Assembly: GCA_026874595.1 (NCBI GenBank)
Contig: CM049317.1
Location: forward strand, 50,558,401 to 50,622,400
Direction of reading: 5' to 3'
Source of the DNA: Sipunculus nudus
Lineage: Eukaryota > Annelida > Sipuncula > Golfingiida > Sipunculidae
DNA length: 64,000 nt
Made by a program: the position numbers and the translations under genes. Each line of letters starts with the position of its first letter. The stretch's first letter is position 1. The notes beneath the pieces are model-generated. The model saw only the letters and a program-made list of their open reading frames with translations. It did no database searches and had not been told where the DNA came from. This document shows, piece by piece, positions 22,987 through 30,896 of this stretch.

Positions 22987-24695
22987 TTCATTTTACGGCC
23001 TGGTTGACGTTTTTCATATATATCTGGGGTTCATGGCGTCCATAACAAGTGGTCATTGTTTACTATGATTCAGGGAAATGATTATGAAGTAATGTGTGAC
23101 GTCACAGTAGCACGTGCACGAGGAGAGCAAAGGCCTCAGTGTTAACTGGTTTAGGGAGCTCTTAATTATTAATTTTGTCAGATGAATATGGGTGCCTTTT
23201 ATTATTATTACGTCATCATTGTTCCCTGCTATGTCCATTTCATAGGTGGGTGGTGAGATGTCTTTACAGAATTGACTAGTTTCTCATAAAATGATTTTTA
23301 AATTTCTTACAGGAAATTGACATAAGGTAGACTATTAGGTCTATTTCCAAAATTGTTAATTACGCATTTCCTCCTTCTTTTCTAGGGGCAAACGAATTTT
23401 TCGTTCTTTGACATGCTTAAATTTCCTTCCACATGTTTTGCGTAGAGTTGATAACAGACAAACAGACCAACGATAACACCAAGGGAAAACATAATACCAT
23501 CCTGGCAGAGGTATAAAAAATGAAACCGTGAATAGTAGGGGAAAATTAAGGCATGAGCGTGTGCAATTTTCTTGTAAATACTGTTGTTCTTGATATGGCT
23601 GCGTCTGATTGAGTAATACTGGCAATATAACGTAAGCCAATATGGAATATTTAAAATGCAGGAAATATATACATGGAACATAATGAATTGTTCGAACAAA
23701 TAGATGGTATTATGCATCAATAACGATAATGTATTTTCGCTCTCAGTAAATCTGTATTATTTTTCAGATTCATTCCTGACCGTGAGAGTTCAGCAGTGAT
23801 AAACACACTCTACAATATTTTTACCTGTTCTCTAGAAAAACTTCCAACAGAACTACTTTCAAACCCGTTTCTGGCTACCTTTGCAGCGGAACAACCAAGT
23901 CTCGCAGGATACTTAAAATGCCTCGGTAAAAAGCTAATAAAGGATATCTTGACGTTCAACAAACATTTAAAAAACAAATGTCCAAATCGCCCGTCGCCTT
24001 GGAGAACAATGCATGAGCGATGTTACAACGAACTTGGTCAAGATTCGATGAAAGATTCGGATGGGTTCTATAAGCTCAATTCCTCAGACAACGGATTTAA
24101 CGTGTATAAAAACTGTTTTAATTCAGCAAGGAAACAGGCTTTGGCATGTTTGCCAGAATTAAAACAGGCCTGTCAAAAATCTATTGTACGCAGCGTAAAG
24201 GCAATCAGGATAACTATGGAAGACGCTGGCAGGCTCCAAGAGAAACTGCCAGAGCTAAAAATTATTCACAACGTTCGGCATCCATTGGGAATCGCAAAAT
24301 CTCGGAAAAGGTTCGGTCCCGTTGCTCCAGCATATATGTCATACTTTTCAAGGACAAACCCTGATACGGAAGCTAGAATTCTGTGCAGGAAAATATACAG
24401 GGATCTTCAAAATTTTACCCAATTACACAACAAAACCCCGTCAGGTTCAAAAGTGGTGACGTATGAAAAATTATCTGCAGCCCCCGCAGAGCATGTTAGA
24501 GAAATTTATAAATTTATCGGCAGAAACCATCCTCCTAAAGAGGTTGAGGATTGGATGAGGACTGCAACAAAGAATTCTGAAAATATATCCCTATCTTGGC
24601 AGAGAGGAATTTCTTTACTTGATTATGTGCGCTTTAAAAATAGCTGTAAAGACATGTTTAGTGAATACAGTGACGTGTTTCAAACTGTGCTGTGA
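10500..24695 (+). CDS. Carbohydrate sulfotransferase, CHST1/3-like (complete, 4 exons)
   Basis: Spliced coding sequence is 10500-10584, 22024-22130, 22511-22809 and 23768-24695: 1419 nt, 472 aa, with phases matching at all three junctions. The enzyme should transfer sulfate from PAPS to a hydroxyl of a galactose or N-acetylhexosamine in glycan chains, in the Golgi lumen. A short basic N-terminus and one hydrophobic segment (about residues 11-28) make a type II signal anchor. A Thr/Ser-rich stem follows (about 29-104). The 5'-phosphosulfate-binding loop is AYQRSGSTF (109-117) and is followed by FYWFEPL, as in CHST1-7. The 3'-phosphate-binding motif is NVRHPLGIAKSR (332-343). Length is typical of the family. 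Substrate and exact orthology cannot be told from sequence. A second Golgi sulfotransferase lies 6 kb downstream on the same strand. Confidence 0.88.
11478..12573 (-). mobile_element. 5'-truncated non-LTR retrotransposon (RT C-terminal part)
   Basis: An open frame at 12510-11779 encodes 243 residues typical of the region after the reverse transcriptase catalytic site: KLLGLIVDSRLKWKDHV, then RLQNKAARIVTK, then HYWNQLPNNLK. Reading continues in frame upstream of the first Met to about 12573 and stops just after where the ADD box would be, so the 5' part is missing. The 3' end carries an AAAT tail (seen as TTTA units at about 11480-11508). GAATGTGTT at 11471-11479 and 12574-12582 forms a target-site duplication of at least 9 bp around the element. 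It lies in intron 1 of the sulfotransferase, antisense to it. The frame is still open, so the insertion is fairly young. Confidence 0.85.
13770..14150. repeat. Dispersed repeat with TTCGCGA motifs, copy 2
   Basis: This is the second copy of the 9000-9385 family, in the same orientation, inside intron 1. It is preceded by a poly(T)/poly(G) tract at about 13711-13738. The small open frames over it are incidental. Confidence 0.6.
14395..14565 (+). repeat. Diverged short duplication
   Basis: Two ~85-bp halves share CAAC(C)ACTATT-GTAATTGCGGTCA / CAACTATTATAATTACGGTCA and end in ATTAGTAGTTGG / AATAGTAGTTGG. It is an old local duplication or a small palindromic element, and nothing in it is coding. 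Confidence 0.4.
16386..16430. repeat. (TA)n microsatellite
   Basis: A pure TA tract of about 45 bp. It creates the Tyr-Ile repeat open frames seen here. Similar pure tracts lie at 19351-19395, 20041-20106, 21253-21294, 22936-22983 and 24884-24920. Confidence 0.95.
18318..18472 (-). pseudogene. Decayed exon 2 of a TE-borne gene
   Basis: A strong minus-strand acceptor (TTCTTTCTTCTGCAG) opens a frame reading ADAKLTPCILFKDCQEG, then AKWASLLVDRVIVVDEH and onward, for about 50 codons. A possible donor is at ATAAG|GTTGTA. It joins in phase 0 to the exon at 18818-18897. I do not recognise the protein. No open transposase frame remains, so the gene looks dead. Confidence 0.45.
18818..18897 (-). pseudogene. 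Decayed exon 1 of a TE-borne gene
   Basis: Bounded by acceptor GTTCTTTCAG and donor AATAAG|GTAGATG on the minus strand. The frame that fits the next exon reads LQRLFKEKDEQLFDLNK, but an in-frame TAA precedes LQRLF, so it is either truncated or not the first exon. Confidence 0.4.
19399..19534 (+). repeat. Near-identical 68-bp tandem duplication
   Basis: The segment with CATAAATGTGTACTTGAG occurs at 19403 and again at 19471, with no difference seen between the two copies apart from the first junction bases. It follows the (TA)n tract at 19351-19395. This is a recent replication-slippage event or an assembly duplication. Confidence 0.85.
20130..20302. mobile_element. Small MITE with GGCGGATCC ends
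   Basis: It begins GGCGGATCCAGGATTT after a poly(G) tract and ends GGGGATCCGCCACTG, so the ends are inverted copies. A poly(C)/poly(A) run lies inside. The left terminal CAGT seems overwritten by the poly(G). A single end of the same family (GGGCGGATCCAGGATTT) lies at about 16184-16200. It is nested in the 3.9-kb element. Confidence 0.5.
21370..21630. repeat. Second copy of the TATATACCCC repeat
   Basis: Partner of 6410-6610. It contains a poly(C) tract and GGGAGGGGGGATATATACCCCC, a G/C-rich inverted pair. Not coding. Confidence 0.5.
22024..22130 (+). CDS. Sulfotransferase 1, exon 2 (stem)
   Basis: Acceptor TTTCTCATTTCAG and donor AAAGT|GTAATA. 107 nt run from phase 1 to phase 0 and encode residues 29-64, a hydrophilic stem region. 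An alternative donor two bases earlier would break the frame of exon 3. Confidence 0.72.
22511..22809 (+). CDS. Sulfotransferase 1, exon 3 (stem repeats and PAPS loop)
   Basis: Acceptor ATAATTTACAG, donor GTGAG|GTACAG, 299 nt, ending in phase 2. It encodes three 10-residue stem repeats (residues 75-104) and then the 5'-phosphosulfate loop AYQRSGSTF and FYWFEPLDAVYQ. The open frame runs on past the donor for about 27 codons, but that part is intronic. Confidence 0.85.
23768..24695 (+). CDS. Sulfotransferase 1, exon 4 (catalytic C-terminus)
   Basis: Acceptor TTATTTTTCAG. The first base completes an Arg codon and the exon runs to TGA at 24693-24695. It holds a Cys-containing lumenal domain, the 3'-phosphate-binding motif NVRHPLGIAKSR, and the C-terminal helix region ending VFQTVL. 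A possible polyadenylation signal, AATAAA, is at 25173-25178. Confidence 0.88.
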
Positions 24696-24879
24696 TAACG
24701 TATTTGTGACGACACATAATTTATGACTGTGTATCTAATTTATTCGAAGTATAAAGATTTGTTTAAGTTTGTGTTTTCATGGATGTTTCATTATTCATGC
24801 AACGAATCATTAGATTGATGTTTCTGTCATTTCAAAATGAAATCATTTCATATGTGATGAAAAAAGATTGTTTGAATGT

Positions 24880-24924
<45 letters not shown>

Positions 24925-27145
24925 CAGCAAACGCACGGTTCAAAAACGTCATACTCATTATAGACAATACCATACATAATGACCTGGGTTAAGCAAAGGA
25001 CTATAATAACAAATCTCTTAATGATGATGATTGGAGAAATTACGTCCTATACATTTCAGTTATACATTCATTATACACCGTCCTGTCATGGTCCATGCAG
25101 CACTAACAAAGCCCTTTCCCGCGTGGTGCAAAACCCATAGCCTACCTCTGAGCACTGGGGGTTATACACCTGAATAAAACCAGGACCCCACACGGTATAA
25201 ACATGCTAAAACGTTCATACACATAAGACGTCATCCCAAACCTTCATGACATATTTTCACGTTTCAAATTAGGATGATTGTAGGATTTCTGGTGTGTACA
25301 CTGAACTAAAAAATCTATCTCAACTCAGTTTATGTACATCTGCAGAATTCAAATTCCGGTTTCGCACTACGTGACACGACAATATCACACGCTTTCCTCT
25401 TATTTCATATTTAGGTGCCAACCAGGCCAGATGACAAGTGCATCTACGGGTCCTGGGTTCGCAATCGTCCCTGTTGCAGGGTCTTACCACCAAGGAACCC
25501 CCGAAATGCACACTTGTTTGTCAGTATAATAAGGCCTTTTGGCACGGCCTTCCCATTAAGCCTGCAGAGCGCTCACAATATATAGACTTGATAAGTTAAA
25601 AGTCAGGAGAAGCTTTATGCTGACGCAATGTATCGATGAATGCCAGAGGACCGATACCATTTTTCGTAACTTCGTCAAGAACACATACGATTTTCGATGG
25701 CTTGGATATCTTTAATTTCTAATTAAAAATTCTATGGTACATTACATAAACTACATTTTAAAAATGCAGGTGAATTGTGAGCTCGGGACCTCATTTCGCA
25801 ATCGAGAAATCGGGTTTTAAATGCTCGTACTCGAGCACAGCTTCCTGTGCCGACTAGTAGCATGAATCAGCGGTGGACGATATATATTCTGGAACTTGAT
25901 TTTTGCTTGTTTGAGCTCAGGCATAAGAATCTGTAGGATCAAATATGGCCAGCATTTCAATTTGTTAACACTAACTATTCTGTATTGTTAATCACCTAGC
26001 TACTCCTTTAATCTATGCTACGTCCCAAGGTGCCTGAATCACATTCATAAAATGCCATGAATATTTGTCGAAATTTTTTTAAAGAGACTTTAGCCTTTGT
26101 TATGGGTAAGTATTGATGCGATCGGAATATCAGTTCGGTAAAAATAAATTTGAACCGGAAACAAATTGTAACAAAAATGTTACCAACTGTATTTTACTCA
26201 GAAAGTTGTGGAGGATAATATCTCAAATTGAAAATGTAATATAACATATCAGATTCAATAGAAAAGCAAAGAAGAGATCTTTCAAATGTGTGGTCTAATC
26301 AGGATGAAGACCAAACGAAATATGACAATGAGCAGATAAGTAAAGTAAAACTTAATCGTTAATTAGCCAATTAAACCATAACATGAAAGGCCTTTCCCAA
26401 ATCGGACTTGATGGAACTGTTGATATATTATTTTCCAGAAATGTCTGGTTATCCAGCAATTTCTTTAAATTTACAATTTATAAAGTTTCTGGATTGTTCC
26501 GGATCGCCATCTGGATCCTGCAGGAATTTGTTTTAAGGAAAAATCCTTCATTTTTGGCAATGCCATATGGCGGAGGACTGCGTTCTCCGAGTGCGAACTT
26601 CTATAGTTCTGATTGCTTTCTCCCCTTGTCATCAGAGTTGTGCAATAGAAAAACTGAGGAACCTTGCAACGCTGTAACACTCGTTATTTTACGCATTAAA
26701 ATCATAGCCTTTTGCTTTTTGTGGTGAAGTTTCATTATTTTTATTTACCAATACGGTGATAAAATATGGCATGCGAATGGAGCCTTTTATGGTCAAATGA
26801 GTCTTTTTTTCGTGAAACTTTCGTCTCCCAGGGAAGAAGAACGGATCGTTGACCGTCCAGGGGTCGGTTATTATCACAAAGGTCATCCTGGATGAAAACT
26901 TCCTCATCGCGTCCACAAAACTGGCTGAGATGTGATACAATACATATAAAGGCCATGCAACTTAACCAGGGCTACGACCTTTGTAACACGTTTGAACAAC
27001 CAAAATAAAGGCCAGGACCCGGAGCGTCAGTACAGGGCTGGAGGATGGCTGGTATATACCCTCCTCCCCCTTAAGCAAGGGGGTGGTCAACGTGATCATC
27101 CCATAGATATTCAGAGAAAAATATTTATATAGCCAATTGGGAATG
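24696..27145. other. Intergenic stretch between gene 1 and a LINE relic
   Basis: It includes the possible 3' UTR of gene 1, a (TA)n tract (24884-24920), and a fragment at 25400-25520 sharing GGTCCTGGGTTCG and ACCAAGGAACCCCC-like words with the SINE body at 1640-1760. I see no gene in the rest. Open frames near 26383-26956 on both strands have no recognisable signature. Confidence 0.45.
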
Positions 27146-28690
27146 AAATATAATAATAATAATGATAATAATAATAAAAATTTATTGCATAAAGCGTAAA
27201 ACCACATATGTGCTCTAAAACGCTTAATACACATTGTAATACACATATATATTAGAGCTGAGTAGATAATTAATAGGAAAACTTAAAAGTGAAAACAGAA
27301 AATACTGAAAACTATTATGTACATGTATCAATAAGAAATGCACACTATTATTAAAATAAGTAGATAAAGATAGTAAAAAAATATATAAAATCATATGCCT
27401 AATTGTGATGTTATAAATGCATGTACCAACTTTAGAAGTGAGTCATCGTTCAGAGACTTCTTCAGTGTTACAATTTTCTCAAGTTGTAAATATGCACGCT
27501 TACAGGGAATTCAGAATGTTTGGTTTCATACTTAAACCTGAGTTAACAATGACGCCTATGTTTCTAGCTTGCAGAGACCTATTAACTATGGATTTACCGA
27601 CTTTAAGCGAGGGGACTGGAACATTCTGTTATGTTTTGGAAGAAATTACCAAGACTTCAGTTTTAGACTCATTCATCTTCAGGATTTGCAAACTTATCCA
27701 TCCATTCTTTTACAAGCTGAATGCAGTTTTCGATTTTTGAAATCGCTTATGTTATTGATGCTTGGTGAAAAGAAATAATAATTGAGTGTCATCTGCGTAA
27801 AGATGATAGGGTTTTCCTTGCGCACGCAGGAGTCTACCTAGTGATGCAGTATATAAAGTAAACAAAATTGGGCCGAGGACGCTACCCTGAGGCACCCCCA
27901 CAAAAAAACTCCTTACCCTTGGAATGCATGCCTGATATATATATAGACTGAGAGTCTGATAAACCCAGTTTAGTGAACACAATCAGCAACATTTGATGAC
28001 TGACAGTGTCGAATGCTGCTGGCAGATCCAACAATACCGAAACGACAGACTTTTTTTCTGACAAAGCCAAGAGTATATCATTTTTACACTTCTTAGGAGT
28101 GCAGACTGGGATATGACAAGCGCGGTTGGGTGATTGTAAGGTCTGTGCTAAGTAATTTCAACAATATGTTTGTTGAGTTGCTTAGCAACCATTTTCTCCA
28201 TTAACTTGGAAACAAACGCAAAATTTGACAAAGGGCGATGATTCTTTAAGTCATTTGGGTCCATTGAGGGTTCTTTATTAATGGTATCAGGTGTGCCATT
28301 TCTGAGAACTAGGAACATGTCCTCAAAGACGCATTTATGATTTTACAAATGGAATGGGCAAGTACTTCTGCATAATTTTTACATAGCACTGTAGGTACTG
28401 CATGGGGCAAGCCCGTTGGACTTGTTAGGGGAAGATTGGATGAGTTTACAAACATCCTCAACACTGACCGTATGAACTGAGTCCAGTAAACCTCACACTG
28501 AGATATAAGAAACTCTGCATCTGATTCTCGACTGTGATCGATACTGTACTGAATTAGGTAAATTTTTCTGATAAAATAATCACCAAATCTCGACACAATG
28601 TTTGGTTTAGAAATAACGTAACATGTTGTCCTAAGTTTGATAACCCTCCTAGTCACCCCCCCCCCCCCCCCCCACACACACACACATCTT
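27146..28690 (-). mobile_element. Decayed LINE (CR1/L2-like reverse transcriptase)
   Basis: Minus-strand fragments in different frames read, in order: NYAEVLAHSICKIINASL, then DPNDLKNHRPLSNFAFVSK, then VLLDLPAAFDTVSHQMLL, then [16 protein letters not shown] and YADDTQLLF. These are the conserved blocks of a non-LTR reverse transcriptase, including the catalytic YADD. Frameshifts and stops separate them, so it is a pseudogene. The sequence continues through an RNase-free 3' region to an (ATT)n-type tail at about 27146-27180. The 5' edge lies by a poly(C)/(CA)n tract at 28657-28686. It is older than the LINE at 11.5-12.6 kb. Confidence 0.85.
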
Positions 28691-29999
28691 TGAAGATCAA
28701 TACGTGATATCGTTAATGCAGCTTCTCGTGTAGATGGAGGAGAAAAACGACCGGCTGGTGCAGCCGGAAGCTTGTTTGTGCAGGCAAGCGTGATTCAGCC
28801 GGACACTAATTAACACGGACGAACCTGACAGTCTCCACTTTGTTAGCTTATACGCGCTATGGAATCTTTTTAATTAATATGATCATTGAATACATACGAG
28901 GTTACAATTGTTTCGTACCATAATGTATCATAATTCAAGGAAACTTGCAAAATATGACGTTTATCAGTGACTAAAGACCCTGTGTACGTTGCCCATATAT
29001 CATCCGCTGCAAGGCAGTTGAATCAATATCAAATTTTAATGCAAACCGTGCCGAATGCAGAATTTTCTTATGTATTTTCATGTTCTGTATTATGGTTTAA
29101 CACGGAAAAATAAATATGATGAATGATATGTTTATCAGGATGATCGGCAATGAAACACGGCTGTGTTGAATGAATGGGCTGGTCAGGCTGGACGCTAGGG
29201 GGCACTAGTTGTTTGCCTGCAGTTTTTCAAGCAGGCAGTCATTTACTGCCTCCACACACGAGAGTATCGGTATTAGCGATATCCCGTATTGATGCCACTG
29301 GCCAGGGAGCTCAGTAGTCGCATAAACCCAGAAAATCCTGTATCTTTGTAATTGATCCAGCGGTACTAGTGCCTCCCTTTAACCATCCAAAATGTAAATT
29401 CGAGCATTTTCTTGCCTGCCTCCCCCTTGGTTCGCCTGTTCAACCAACGAGACCACCGTGTCTTTATTTTACAGCTACGGCAAGGCTTGTGCCTCCGTAG
29501 CCATGACAACGTGACATTCAGGCCTTTGGAAATAAACTGACGGGCCTGTTTGTCTTCAGTTCAACCAAATCGGCGTTTTGTGCGACTGTTTTGAACATGT
29601 TCAAAAATTCACGGCGACCATGGCGATATCGGAAACGCCTGTAAACATCATGTGTATGACATCGGCAACCATATATGACTCCAACGACGACTTTGCGAAT
29701 TTTATGTTCGCACAAAAGTAGGCACAAATGTCGCCATTTTATGTAAAGGCCCCATACGGCCATACAAAATGTACAGCCAATTTTCTTTGCTCTAACCTGT
29801 TCTACTTAGAAATTGCAATTTTATGTGCGGACATTTTTACATGAACGCATATATAATATATTTTATAAATCTTTTGATAATGCATCCTGATTGCTTTATA
29901 TTGGATTGTAATTGGTTGTTATATTTACAATGCTGTTTGAATGACATGAAATAATATTCAAAAACATTAATTTTGTTAACAAACATACATTAATGCGGC
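28691..29999. other. Gene-free intergenic stretch
   Basis: It contains short palindromic patches, such as CTGCCTGC with GCAGGCAG around 29210-29250, and an unremarkable 81-codon minus-strand frame. I recognise nothing coding. Confidence 0.4.
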
Positions 30000-30200
30000 C
30001 TTTTTCACCCTGCGCAATTCGTGTCATGTGATCAAAACGCGTGTATCAAGTGTGCCGGGTGCAGACGCGTCTGCAGCGAGGCCGTTTATCACGTGACCTC
30101 TCGTGCAGCTCAATAGTGATAATGTCTCTAGGACGAGCACGTGTCGCGTTCACACGCCAGGGAAACCAAACGAAACCCACGTGACGACCACAAGGAATGT
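30000..30200 (+). promoter_or_regulatory. CpG-rich patch with three CACGTG boxes upstream of gene 2
   Basis: In an AT-rich neighbourhood this 200-bp patch keeps many CpGs and holds CACGTG at 30090-30095, 30138-30143 and 30178-30183, plus the perfect palindrome GCAGACGCGTCTGC (30061-30074). It lies about 600 bp before the gene 2 ATG and could be a promoter or first non-coding exon. This is inference from composition and position. Confidence 0.35.
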
Positions 30201-30781
30201 CGTAATAGGCAAGTGTACATTTTTATCTGCTCATAATTATCTTATACATCTTCAAGATGGACTATTTAAATATATTCAAAATTATTGATTGAAAAATAAT
30301 TCTGATTCCAGTGCATCAGATTTTTTTTGTTATATTTTCATAAGTTTAATGCAAGATATAAACCAGAAACTTTTCGAATAATATAGATAAAATTGTATGA
30401 AACATTGGAAATAATCATTTGTTTAAAAAACTTAAATTTTAATTAAAGTTTGATATTAGGAATGAACATTGGTTTCGTTAGTTTATATATTGTGTATTTC
30501 TTATTTAATTTCAGATATTATAAATAATCGCTGGTGATTGTTTGGGTTCTCTCTAATATTCATGATTCTATCAACATAACAACAACCGTAAATTCAAAAT
30601 ATGATAATTAACATAACTGACATGAATAGCCGGTAAAACAGACAAAACTGAATTTTTTTTTCTCTATGCCTTTCTGTATACTAAATATTAAGTGCACCTG
30701 CCCTGCGCGGACGTGTTAGTGTAAACTCTAGTGGTGGTATAGCTGTATGTATTGTTGTAGGATATTAGGAAGACGTCAGCC

Positions 30782-30896
30782 ATGCACACGAGGATGCTGT
30801 CACTAGGACAACGAGGGTTGCCATGTCGTTCACGTTATGTTGTTGTCCTGGCGGCCATTTTGCTTACTGCTCTCTTTCTACTTAAGGCAAACAACA
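30782..30896 (+). CDS. Sulfotransferase 2, exon 1 (signal anchor)
   Basis: The ATG opens a basic segment followed by YVVVLAAILLTALFLL. The donor used here is AACA|GTAGGT, because only that choice keeps the frame through exons 2-4. A second donor, GTAG|GTACTT, sits 4 bp downstream and would shift the frame. 115 nt, phase 1. Confidence 0.7.

Noticed and set aside
27417-27778. Plus-strand open frames of 107 and 69 codons
   Set aside because: They are antisense to the decayed LINE, whose minus-strand reading gives reverse transcriptase blocks.
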